A model generated the notes under the pieces. The model searched no databases and was not told the origin of the DNA. It saw only the letters and a program-made list of their open reading frames with translations. From an uncultured Eubacterium sp. (GTDB lineage: Bacteria; Bacillota; Clostridia; Lachnospirales; Lachnospiraceae): DNA of 22,698 nt. The translations under genes were made by a program, and so were the position numbers. The stretch spans positions 1 to 22,698 of the forward strand of contig CAKREL010000030.1 of NCBI GenBank assembly GCA_934317205.1. Direction: 5' to 3'. Shown here in pieces: positions 1-5,935 of this stretch (position 1 is its first letter; each line of letters opens with the position of its first letter).

Positions 1-18
1 TTATTAATAAAAAAGAAA

Positions 19-49
19 CCCCTTACCCCTCATGATTGAGGGGCAGGGG
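19..49. other. Strong GC-rich hairpin at the left edge
   Basis: Two nested stems: CCCCTCA (26-32) pairs with TGAGGGG (37-43) around a TGAT loop, and CCCCT (19-23) pairs with AGGGG (45-49). On the plus strand no T run follows. On the minus strand the hairpin is followed by a T-rich tract (complement of 8-18), so in form it is a minus-strand terminator. No minus-strand gene lies immediately to its right. It may belong to a 3' end arrangement cut by the window edge. Confidence 0.5.
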
Positions 50-54
50 AGTTG

Positions 55-76
55 AAGTGTCGAAGACACTTTTTTA
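55..76 (+). terminator. Rho-independent terminator of the gene left of the window
   Basis: AAGTGTC (55-61) pairs perfectly with GACACTT (65-71) around a three-base GAA loop, and T residues run to 75. It is a compact intrinsic terminator pointing rightward. It lies ahead of the proB promoter, so it most likely ends an upstream plus-strand transcript. Confidence 0.7.
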
Positions 77-105
77 TCTCAAACGCAGATGAATGCATAT
101 GTGTA

Positions 106-135
106 TTGACAGAAATCACTCTACCGATGTATCAT
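106..135 (+). promoter_or_regulatory. Probable proB promoter
   Basis: A perfect -35 box TTGACA (106-111) is followed after 18 bases by TATCAT (130-135). A second -10-like box TATAAT (175-180) lies closer to the gene but has no convincing -35. Transcription from the first would give a leader of about 75 bases. I looked for a T-box element in the leader and found none. Confidence 0.55.
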
Positions 136-218
136 AAAACACAAGAATGTCAAACCGAAAAAAGTATCTGGATATATAATGAATATTATTTTATGAGAAT
201 ATAACGAGGAGTGTACAA

Positions 219-1052
219 ATGAACGTAAATGATTATTTTAAATATAAAAAGAGAGTGGTCGTCAAAATCGGTTCGTCCTCCCTACAGCATTCGCAGACAG
301 GAAGTATGAATCTGATGAAGATTGAGAAACTGGTGCGAGAACTATGTGATTTGAGAAATCAGGGAATGGATGTATGTTTGGTAAGTTCCGGAGCAATTGC
401 AGTTGGCCGTCAGGCAATTGGGCTTCAGGGCCGTCCGCAGGATATTTCTACAAAACAGGCCTGTGCAGCTGTCGGACAGGCACGGCTTATGATGACTTAT
501 CAGCGAATGTTCGCAGAGTACAACCAGACTGCAGGACAGATTCTTATGACAAAAGACACAATTCTGGAAGATGAGTCTCGTCAGAATGCACATAATACTT
601 TTGAGGAAATGTTTCGTCTTGGTATTATTCCAGTTGTTAATGAAAATGATACAGTTTCCACTTATGAGATGCATTTTGGTGACAATGATACACTATCTGC
701 AATTGTATCTTCATTAGTCGGGGCAGATCTGCTTGTTTTGTTGTCTGATATTGATGGATTATATACTGATGATCCACGAACAAATCCGAATGCAACGCTG
801 GTAGAATGTGTGGAAAAGATGAATGAGCAATATGATGCTATGGCAAAACAATCTACTGGAAGTGATGTTGGAACTGGTGGAATGGCAACCAAGTTGACAG
901 CAGCACGCATTGCTACAGCGTCTGGCACAGATATGATCATTGCTAATGGAAATGATGTTGGAATTATTCATCAAATTATCGGTGGTGATTTCAGAGGCAC
1001 GTTATTCAGAGCACAGAATGATGAAACTTTTGATATTCATTCCTACTTGTAG
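219..1052 (+). CDS. proB: Glutamate 5-kinase, short form without PUA domain
   Basis: Catalyses ATP-dependent phosphorylation of L-glutamate to glutamyl-5-phosphate, the first step of proline synthesis, in the cytosol. The 277-residue product is one amino-acid-kinase domain: N-terminal VVVKIGSSSL, then LVSSGAIAVG, VVNENDTVS and FGDNDTLSAIV near the middle, LLSDIDGLYT, and GTGGMATKLTAA near the C-terminus. The usual C-terminal PUA domain (about 100 residues in longer ProB) is absent; PUA-less forms are known in the family. The ATG has a good ribosome site (GAGGAGTG, 206-213). No proA follows: the next gene is an unrelated DUF896 gene after a 111-base gap, so glutamyl phosphate reductase must be elsewhere if the route is complete. 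Annotation is secure from the kinase motifs. Confidence 0.95.
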   Translation: MNVNDYFKYKKRVVVKIGSSSLQHSQTGSMNLMKIEKLVRELCDLRNQGMDVCLVSSGAIAVGRQAIGLQGRPQDISTKQACAAVGQARLMMTYQRMFAEYNQTAGQILMTKDTILEDESRQNAHNTFEEMFRLGIIPVVNENDTVSTYEMHFGDNDTLSAIVSSLVGADLLVLLSDIDGLYTDDPRTNPNATLVECVEKMNEQYDAMAKQSTGSDVGTGGMATKLTAARIATASGTDMIIANGNDVGIIHQIIGGDFRGTLFRAQNDETFDIHSYL

Positions 1053-1087
1053 AAAAATTAGAAAGAAAAATATTTTGTTGGGTTTAA

Positions 1088-1096
1088 TGCTACAAT
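1088..1096 (+). promoter_or_regulatory. Possible extended -10 promoter for the DUF896 gene
   Basis: TGCTACAAT fits the extended -10 pattern TGnTAnnnT, but no clear -35 precedes it. It lies about 68 bases before the DUF896 start. The gene could equally be read through from proB, since no terminator lies between them. Confidence 0.3.
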
Positions 1097-1163
1097 AAAA
1101 ATTGTCAGTAACAGAATGTTATCAGTGGACAGATAGATTAAAAAGAACAGGAGAAAAGAAACT

Positions 1164-1391
1164 ATGTCTATGACAGATGAGAAAGTAAAGAGAATTAATG
1201 AATTATATCATAAAGCAAAAGCGGAAGGATTAACTGAAGCAGAAAAAAAGGAACAGGCAGTATTGCGTGAGGAGTATGTTGCTTCTTTTCGTAGAAATTT
1301 ACGCAGTCAGTTAAATCAGATTGATATTCAGAATCCAGATGGTTCAGTTGAAAATCTGGGCGAAAAATATGGGAAAAAAATTATTAAGTAA
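1164..1391 (+). CDS. DUF896 (YnzC-like) small protein
   Basis: A 75-residue protein of the DUF896 family, small cytosolic Firmicute proteins that include B. subtilis YnzC. The family pattern is clear: an N-terminal helical hairpin (KRINELYHKAKAEGLTEAEK, residues 9-28), then EQAVLREEYVASFRRNLR and a short tail containing NPDG near residue 58. The body is rich in Lys and Glu, with no membrane segment and no catalytic motif. The precise role is not established. The start is the ATG at 1164, preceded by AGGAG (1149-1153); an in-frame ATG two codons later would change little. It is followed directly by a strong terminator, so it ends the proB transcription unit or is a unit of its own. Confidence 0.85.
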   Translation: MSMTDEKVKRINELYHKAKAEGLTEAEKKEQAVLREEYVASFRRNLRSQLNQIDIQNPDGSVENLGEKYGKKIIK

Positions 1392-1403
1392 GAACATGAA
1401 AGG

Positions 1404-1466
1404 AAAGCTGTAGCGAAAGAATATTTGATATTAAAAAATCAAGATTCTTTTGTTACAGCTTTTTTT
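1404..1466 (+). terminator. Long stem terminator between convergent genes
   Basis: AAAGCTGTA (1404-1412) pairs with TACAGCTTT (1454-1462), and an inner arm AAAGAAT/ATTCTTT with TTGAT/ATCAA continues the stem around an A-rich loop. Seven T residues follow (1460-1466), so termination is strongest on the plus strand. The complementary strand can form the same hairpin but has only a short T-rich tail. The stop codon of the convergent PHP gene lies inside the right arm. Confidence 0.85.
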
Positions 1467-2172
1467 GTATGGCCTTCAAAATATCTGTCAGTGAAGTTCC
1501 AGAAGTTGATAGAGTATAAATCGGTTCATGAATGGAATTAAGATCATGTGCATCGGAACTGCATAAGTGATTGCAGTGTGACAGGTAAGGATATTTTTGT
1601 TGGAGCTGTGTCCAGTCGGAATCTTTTTTGACTTCTGCACATGAAAAACGGCTGGTTTGTGGAATGAATCCAAGGTTTCCAAGCAGACTGGTACTCGGTT
1701 TGTTGATATGTGCCGGAACCATGATGCCATTATAATGGGAGACCAGATCGTAAACTGCATCAAACGGGATATCTGTGGCAGAAATTAACAGGCGTTCTTC
1801 CTGACCAAGTATATGATCTTCTGTGTCACAAATTCGCTGTTCTCCGAATAACTCTGGTTTATTTGGAATGGCAGGCAGATGATCCGATATATATTGATCA
1901 AAGGACATAGCTGTATCCAATGATGGAAAATAACATAGCACATGCACTTCTTCGGCAGTTGTCAGTTCCATTCCAGGAAGAAACAAAATATTGTATGCAG
2001 AAGCTGCGCGAGAAATTGCCGGGCAGTTTTTGCAGGAATTGTGATCTGTCAGTGAAATTAGATCCAGACCGATAACTTTTGCCATTCCTGCGATAGTGGC
2101 AGGCGTCATATCATTTTCTCCACAAGGAGATAGGCAGGAGTGAAGATGCAAATCATAAGTCAGCGTTTTCAT
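1453..2172 (-). CDS. PHP-domain metal-dependent phosphoesterase
   Basis: A 239-residue PHP-domain protein, related to the histidinol phosphatase and polymerase phosphoesterase fold, expected to bind two or three metal ions and hydrolyse a phosphoester. Visible metal ligands are DLHLHSCLSPC (His9, His11), LTDHN (Asp43, His44), the PGMELT glutamate, EVHVLCYF, VPAHINKP and the C-terminal SSDAHDL. The substrate cannot be read from sequence. I chose the ATG at 2172 over one at 2244 because it begins just before the conserved DLHLH block and has GGAGGT upstream; the extra 24 residues do not fit the family. The start overlaps the preceding DRTGG-like gene by 20 bases. It is the last gene of the sensory-hydrogenase operon, so a signalling or nucleotide-turnover role there is possible but is only inference. 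Confidence 0.85.
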   Translation of the reverse strand: MKTLTYDLHLHSCLSPCGENDMTPATIAGMAKVIGLDLISLTDHNSCKNCPAISRAASAYNILFLPGMELTTAEEVHVLCYFPSLDTAMSFDQYISDHLPAIPNKPELFGEQRICDTEDHILGQEERLLISATDIPFDAVYDLVSHYNGIMVPAHINKPSTSLLGNLGFIPQTSRFSCAEVKKDSDWTQLQQKYPYLSHCNHLCSSDAHDLNSIHEPIYTLSTSGTSLTDILKAIQKKL

Positions 2173-2497
2173 GTAACTTTTTGTAAACCTCCAGAGCTGT
2201 TGTGAAAATAGAATCTGAGGTACGCAGCACATTAATATTTTCACTTACTGCTTTTAGTTTCATATTTTCATCCACTGAGACGTTGTGACATAAAATAACG
2301 CAGGCACATTCTGTCAGAGATGCTACTGCCAGAGTGTTCATATTACTCATTACAGTACACCATGCACTGGATGCTGGTGCATTTCCCATCGCAATGCTAA
2401 GTAAATCACAGCAGTAGGGGGTAGAAATTTCTGCTTCTGGATTACCGATATGTATTACTTCAAAGGTACTTGTACTTATAAGGTCATTTACAGTCAT
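2153..2497 (-). CDS. DRTGG-like small protein
   Basis: A 114-residue cytosolic protein resembling the DRTGG fold (the regulatory domain found beside CBS domains and in phosphotransacetylase-like proteins). Its layout, roughly CCDLLSIAM / STVMSN-like turn / VASLTECACVILCHN / NINVLRTSDSIFTTALEVY, parallels that of the other DRTGG protein of this operon (4234-4590). It starts with ATGA overlapping the stop of the upstream hydrogenase-like gene and has a very strong ribosome site (AGGAGG), so translation is coupled. It contains seven Cys residues, unusual for such a short protein. No catalytic motif is visible. A ligand-binding regulatory role is inferred from the fold and operon; function unknown. 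Confidence 0.7.
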   Translation of the reverse strand: MTVNDLISTSTFEVIHIGNPEAEISTPYCCDLLSIAMGNAPASSAWCTVMSNMNTLAVASLTECACVILCHNVSVDENMKLKAVSENINVLRTSDSIFTTALEVYKKLHENADL

Positions 2498-3789
2498 AAT
2501 TTTTCCTCCTGGTTTTGAAGCGTTTGTTTTTTTAATTGTTCTCTCATTAGATAAATGCAGTCTTCAGGTTTTGCAGAATCAACACCTTTTACAATATCTT
2601 CTGCCAAAGCTTTGCAAGTAGGTGAACCACAGGAACCACAGTCCAGTCCTGGAAATTCTTTTAATATTTCTTGGCTCTCCAGGATCTTCTCCATACTTTC
2701 GTAGATATTTGCTCCCAGAGTGTAGACAGGCTCATAAGTTACTGGTTCAGTCCAAGCATAGGATCCTAGATTGTTTTCTGATAAATCTGCACAGTGCATG
2801 CGAAGCACTGGCTCGTATTTGGAAAACTGTTTTACCTTGGCTTTAGCAATATACGGATTTTCTACCGTTAGAACGCCTCCTACACAACCAGCACTACAAG
2901 CATTTAACTCTACAAACTGCAGTCCCGGGAGAAATTTTTCATCTTCCAGATCTTCGAGAACCCGAATAACATTTTCAATCCCATCAGCTGCCAGGTAATG
3001 ATCTGAAATAATGCCATAAGATTCTCCACCACTGATGGCCCAACCTTTCCCGATGCGTCCGGATAATGTGTAGCAAAGACCTTCCTGTGTAGCTTTTTTC
3101 ATATGAGAAAGCAGAAGTGGATAAATATCTTTGATAGCAAGAACAGCATCTACGTTGCTTTCTTTTATCCCAAGTGGATCATGAATGAAGCTGATCTTGG
3201 AAGGGCAGGGAGAGATAAAAATGATCCCTATATCGGATGGTGATAGTCCGGTTTTTTCTACTGCACGTTTTCTTGCAATAATTGCGGAAGCCTCCATTGG
3301 AGGCAGAATTGGAAGAAGGTGTGGAATCAAAGCTGGAAATCGCACACGGATCAAGCGTTCAATCGTGGGGCAGGCGGTGCTGATCAACGGATACAGTTCT
3401 GGATGATCGTTGATATAATTTCTGGATAATTCGGAAATGATTTCAGCTCCTGCGCTTACTTCAAATACATCGTCAAAACCGGATAAAATTAACGAATTTA
3501 AAATCAGGTTAGTGTCCTTGATGTTATTAAATTGGCTGTATAGGGAGGGTGCTGGAAGGGCAACTGTATATTTATAATTATCCAGAACCTGAATGAAATC
3601 CCGTTTAGTATGTTTGGCATGGTGTGGACAGTGACGGATGCATTCACCACAATCAATGCAGAATTCGTTGATAATATGTGCTTTCCCATTCCTGACACGA
3701 ATGGCTTGTGTTGGACAACGCTTTAGACAGGTAATGCAACCGGTACATTTATCGTTCTCCAGATATACAGAATGAAAAAATTTATTCAT
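2494..3789 (-). CDS. Sensory-type [FeFe] hydrogenase-like Fe-S protein, no PAS domain
   Basis: A 431-residue iron-sulfur protein. Residues 15-54 carry two [4Fe-4S] ferredoxin motifs (Cys15/18/21/25 and 44/47/50/54). Residues about 75-310 are a hydrogenase large-subunit C-terminal domain with degenerate H-cluster loops: L1 STACPTI (Ala139, Cys140), L2 SPCPSKISF (Cys195, Lys198, the usual final Glu replaced by Phe201), L3 ELNACSAGCVGG (Cys298, Cys302). A last four-Cys cluster motif is at Cys384/387/392/411. The four candidate H-cluster ligands remain, but the proton-relay Cys is Ala and the distal-site Met positions are Ser193 and Asn296. This fits a sensor or electron-transfer protein rather than a turnover hydrogenase. 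It sits between an RsbT-like kinase gene and a DRTGG-like gene in an operon divergent from hndABCD. Confidence 0.85.
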   Translation of the reverse strand: MNKFFHSVYLENDKCTGCITCLKRCPTQAIRVRNGKAHIINEFCIDCGECIRHCPHHAKHTKRDFIQVLDNYKYTVALPAPSLYSQFNNIKDTNLILNSLILSGFDDVFEVSAGAEIISELSRNYINDHPELYPLISTACPTIERLIRVRFPALIPHLLPILPPMEASAIIARKRAVEKTGLSPSDIGIIFISPCPSKISFIHDPLGIKESNVDAVLAIKDIYPLLLSHMKKATQEGLCYTLSGRIGKGWAISGGESYGIISDHYLAADGIENVIRVLEDLEDEKFLPGLQFVELNACSAGCVGGVLTVENPYIAKAKVKQFSKYEPVLRMHCADLSENNLGSYAWTEPVTYEPVYTLGANIYESMEKILESQEILKEFPGLDCGSCGSPTCKALAEDIVKGVDSAKPEDCIYLMREQLKKQTLQNQEEKL

Positions 3790-3812
3790 AATCTGACATT
3801 CCTTTATATAGT

Positions 3813-4241
3813 TTATTTTGTGCTAAAATAAATGATCATGGTGACTGTGGTTCCGACATTAAGTGTGGTTTCGATTTTCATATCATCTGCAGAACGTTTC
3901 ATATTCGGAAGTCCCATTCCTGCACCAAATCCAAGATTCAGAACTTCTTCATTTGCAGTAGAATACCCTTCCTGCATGGCAAGTTCCACATCTGGAATCC
4001 CGGGTCCCTGATCCTTTAGAATCATTGTGATCCGATCAGGATTGATATCTACATCAATAATGCCGCCATTCGCATGAATGACCATGTTGATTTCACCTTC
4101 GTACATTGCAATGGCACATCGTCGAATAATATCTGCATCCAGGTTCATTAATTTTAAGGTCTGCTTCAAGGAGCTGCTTGCTTCGCCAGCCCTGGTAAAA
4201 TCTTCTCCGTCAACAATATATTGATAATGAATATTAGGCAT
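3813..4241 (-). CDS. RsbT/RsbW-like GHKL ATPase, putative serine kinase
   Basis: A 142-residue single-domain ATP-binding protein of the anti-sigma/switch-kinase type. Visible are the N-box EGEINMVIHA (Glu48-Ala57, Asn52), the G1 box DQGPGIPD (77-84), an EGYSTANEE lid region and the G2 box GFGAGMGLPNMKR (104-116). The PGIPD...GYST...GLPNMKR series resembles RsbT-type switch kinases, which phosphorylate a serine on a STAS-domain partner. No STAS gene is in the window. The start at 4241 has GGGGAGG upstream and overlaps the preceding DRTGG gene by 8 bases; a longer frame to 4295 lacks a good ribosome site. Between a DRTGG gene and a sensory hydrogenase gene it is a plausible output kinase. Function as kinase is inferred. 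Confidence 0.85.
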   Translation of the reverse strand: MPNIHYQYIVDGEDFTRAGEASSSLKQTLKLMNLDADIIRRCAIAMYEGEINMVIHANGGIIDVDINPDRITMILKDQGPGIPDVELAMQEGYSTANEEVLNLGFGAGMGLPNMKRSADDMKIETTLNVGTTVTMIIYFSTK

Positions 4242-4590
4242 CGTGTCGACTTCCTCCCCGTAATCCTGCATGATAAAGAATACCACATGCATCAAACATG
4301 GTGTGTTCTGTGGTAAGAACGCTTATGCCGAGTTCTTCGGCTTTCTGAATCATTTCTTCTTGTGGAATTTTGCCACGTACAAAAATCAGACAGACAATAT
4401 CCAGCATCTCAGCAGTTCGAATGACTTGCAGGTTATTCAGCCCGGTTAGCAATAAGGCATCTTTTTTTATAAAAGCTAGAACATCACTCATCATATCAGA
4501 ACCACAGACGGTTTCGATGGTGTGGTTTAAGTCAATTGTAGCTGACAGGGGAGTGGCATCTAGCAGGGAAATGATTTGTGAGATTGTCAT
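4234..4590 (-). CDS. DRTGG-domain protein
   Basis: A 118-residue DRTGG-domain protein, first gene of the minus-strand operon. The core runs CGSDMMSDVLAF, DALLLTGLNNLQVIRTAEML, IVCLIFVRGKIP, then KAEELGISVLTTEHTMFDA. The family is a small alpha/beta regulatory domain, often adjacent to CBS domains, with unknown or nucleotide ligands. I set the start at 4590, preceded by GGAGG seven bases upstream; the longer frame from 4632 adds 14 residues without a ribosome site. Its 3' end overlaps the kinase-like gene. A promoter with the minus-strand -10 at 4647-4652 lies just upstream. DRTGG proteins are frequent neighbours of [FeFe] hydrogenase genes in Clostridia as I recall, which supports a role in hydrogenase regulation. 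Confidence 0.8.
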   Translation of the reverse strand: MTISQIISLLDATPLSATIDLNHTIETVCGSDMMSDVLAFIKKDALLLTGLNNLQVIRTAEMLDIVCLIFVRGKIPQEEMIQKAEELGISVLTTEHTMFDACGILYHAGLRGGSRHDA

Positions 4591-4639
4591 GATAGCCTCC
4601 AAAAATTCATTTTTGTATTTTTTTAAATGCACAATATTT

Positions 4640-4687
4640 TTGAATTAGTATAGCATGAAATTTGTAATAATTCAACAAAAATGAATT
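4640..4687. repeat. Inverted repeats overlapping the minus-strand promoter
   Basis: TTGAATTA (4640-4647) and its exact complement TAATTCAA (4668-4675) are separated by 20 bases and bracket the minus-strand -10 and -35. A further TGAATT (4682-4687) forms a second dyad with AATTCA (4669-4674) across seven bases. So one hexamer occurs three times within 48 bases at a promoter. This is the geometry of an operator for a dimeric regulator, but AT-rich spacers make chance repeats common and I recognise no known regulator site. Confidence 0.4.
4647..4675 (-). promoter_or_regulatory. Promoter of the minus-strand sensory operon
   Basis: Read on the minus strand, TTGAAT (complement of 4670-4675) and TATACT (complement of 4647-4652) are separated by 17 bases, close to the vegetative consensus. 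Transcription would begin near 4640, giving a leader of about 50 bases before the DRTGG start at 4590. Confidence 0.65.
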
Positions 4688-4716
4688 GTTATTTTTATAA
4701 CATAGTAGATGATGTA

Positions 4717-4737
4717 TTGCAGTTTGAACAATTGCAA
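4717..4737. promoter_or_regulatory. Candidate operator dyad between the divergent promoters
   Basis: A 21-base imperfect palindrome with arms TTGCA/TGCAA and two further paired bases inside (seven of ten pairs). It lies about midway between the two divergent promoters, 45 bases before the plus-strand -35 and 42 bases from the minus-strand -35. The position suits a shared regulator. It does not match the Rex site pattern TTGTTAANNNNTTAACAA. Confidence 0.35.
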
Positions 4738-4781
4738 AAGAAAAAGTATATAAAACACACAAAACTAGCATAAAAAAATTG

Positions 4782-4810
4782 TTGATTATTGTTAAAACAG
4801 ATGGTAGTAT
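4782..4810 (+). promoter_or_regulatory. Promoter of the hydrogenase operon
   Basis: TTGATT (4782-4787) and TAGTAT (4805-4810) are separated by exactly 17 bases. Transcription would start near 4817, giving a leader of about 44 bases before the TTG start of hndA. One TTGTTAA half-site (4789-4795) falls within the spacer but has no partner half. Confidence 0.6.
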
Positions 4811-4860
4811 AAAAAGCAGATGTATTGTGAAAAATACACTGGATATTAGGAGGGATAATT

Positions 4861-5352
4861 TTGGAAAAAACAAAATCTGTTCCGTTTAACGGAACACAGG
4901 AACAGGAAGCGATGCTGCAGGCAGCTATCGATGAACTGCGTAATGATCAGGGGTGCCTGATGCCAATCATGCAGAAAGCGCAGGATATCTACGGTTATCT
5001 TCCGTATGAAGTTCAGAAGAAAATTTCCGACGAATTGGATGTACCTATGGAAAAAATCTACGGAGTAGCAACATTTTATTCTCAGTTCAATTTATATCCG
5101 AAGGGACAGTACAAAATTTCTGTATGCCTGGGAACAGCCTGTTATGTAAAGGGCTCAGGTGACATTTATAACAAGCTGATGGAGCTCCTTGGAATTGCTG
5201 GTGGTGAATGTACTGCAGATGGTAAGTTCTCTCTGGATGCCTGTCGATGTATCGGAGCCTGTGGTCTTGCACCAGTTATGATGATCAATGATGACGTATA
5301 TGGTCGTCTGACTCCGGATGAGCTTGATGGCATTCTGGCAAAATACATGTAA
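4861..5352 (+). CDS. hndA: NADH-dependent [FeFe] hydrogenase subunit A (NuoE-like, 2Fe-2S)
   Basis: A 163-residue thioredoxin-like [2Fe-2S] subunit homologous to NuoE (24 kDa subunit of complex I). It relays electrons within the cytosolic hydrogenase complex between the flavin subunit and the Fe-S chain. An N-terminal helical part (MPIMQKAQDIYGYLP, VATFYSQF) leads to the cluster ligands Cys89, Cys94, Cys130 and Cys134 in SVCLGTACYVKG and CIGACGLAP. The start codon is TTG at 4861, fixed by AGGAGGG six bases upstream and by the absence of an earlier in-frame start next to a ribosome site. Its TAA stop overlaps the ATG of the next gene by one base. First gene of the hydrogenase operon. Confidence 0.93.
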   Translation: MEKTKSVPFNGTQEQEAMLQAAIDELRNDQGCLMPIMQKAQDIYGYLPYEVQKKISDELDVPMEKIYGVATFYSQFNLYPKGQYKISVCLGTACYVKGSGDIYNKLMELLGIAGGECTADGKFSLDACRCIGACGLAPVMMINDDVYGRLTPDELDGILAKYM

Positions 5353-5918
5353 TGTTACCGGAAATATCATTGAATATTCTAGATATCTCGGAAAATTCTG
5401 TATCTGCACAAGCGACAGAAATTAAAATCAGAGTATGTGTGAACATGCGGCAGAATTTGCTGACTGTGCAGATAGTAGATAACGGAAAGGGAATGGATGA
5501 AGAGACACTAAAGCGGGTGACAGATCCTTTTTATACTACAAGGGCGACCCGCAGAATCGGGTTAGGAATTCCATTTTTTAAACAGGAAGCAGAGTGTACA
5601 GGTGGAACATTTTCGATTTTTTCTGAACCTGGGAAAGGAACAGAGATTGAGGCAGTTTTCTGTATGGACAATATAGATTGTATGCCACTTGGAAATCTTA
5701 ATGAGACAGTGTATTCGCTCATTATCATGCATTCAGATATTGACTTTTATTATCAGTATCAGGTAAACGAAGCAGAGTTTCATTTGGATACAAAAGAAAT
5801 GCGGAAAATGCTTGGCGATGTGCCATTTTCCATCCCGGAAGTATCATCTTTTCTCAGAGAGTATTTGGAGGAAAATGAATCTGATATTAATCGAATGCAG
5901 AATTACACTACCAGGTAA
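5352..5918 (+). CDS. Stand-alone histidine-kinase-type ATPase domain protein
   Basis: A 188-residue GHKL ATP-binding protein without sensor or phospho-acceptor helix. The N-box is LDISENSVSA (Glu14, Asn15), G1 is DNGKGMD (43-49), an F-box-like DPFYTTR follows (58-64) and G2 is RIGLGIPFFKQ (68-78). This is the catalytic half of a histidine kinase with the dimerisation/His domain missing. Residues about 110-188 form a separate C-terminal piece I do not recognise. Its ATG shares one base with the hndA stop, so it is translationally coupled and made with the hydrogenase. Similar ATPases inside hydrogenase operons are familiar from clostridial genomes, but I know of no established role. Candidates are regulatory kinase or assembly factor. 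Naming beyond ATP-binding protein would be guesswork. Confidence 0.88.
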   Translation: MLPEISLNILDISENSVSAQATEIKIRVCVNMRQNLLTVQIVDNGKGMDEETLKRVTDPFYTTRATRRIGLGIPFFKQEAECTGGTFSIFSEPGKGTEIEAVFCMDNIDCMPLGNLNETVYSLIIMHSDIDFYYQYQVNEAEFHLDTKEMRKMLGDVPFSIPEVSSFLREYLEENESDINRMQNYTTR

Positions 5919-5935
5919 TTCTAAGGAGGGACTAT

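Noticed and set aside
136..218. T-box or other riboswitch in the proB leader
   Set aside because: No T-box signature (AGGGTGGnACCGCG-like) and no terminator/antiterminator pair lies between the promoter and the ATG. The hairpins at 19-71 are upstream of the promoter.
342..674. Minus-strand frames opposite proB
   Set aside because: Open frames antisense to a clear glutamate kinase, with no recognisable domain and no ribosome site of note. The same judgement applies to the other shadow frames across hndC, hndD, miaB and the U32 gene.
1108..1130. Dyad GTAACA/TGTTAT before the DUF896 gene
   Set aside because: Short, imperfect and AT-rich, with no match to a known operator. Likely chance.
4782..4806. 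Rex operator at the hydrogenase promoter
   Set aside because: Only one half-site, TTGTTAA at 4789-4795, is present. The partner half expected at 4800-4806 reads GATGGTA.
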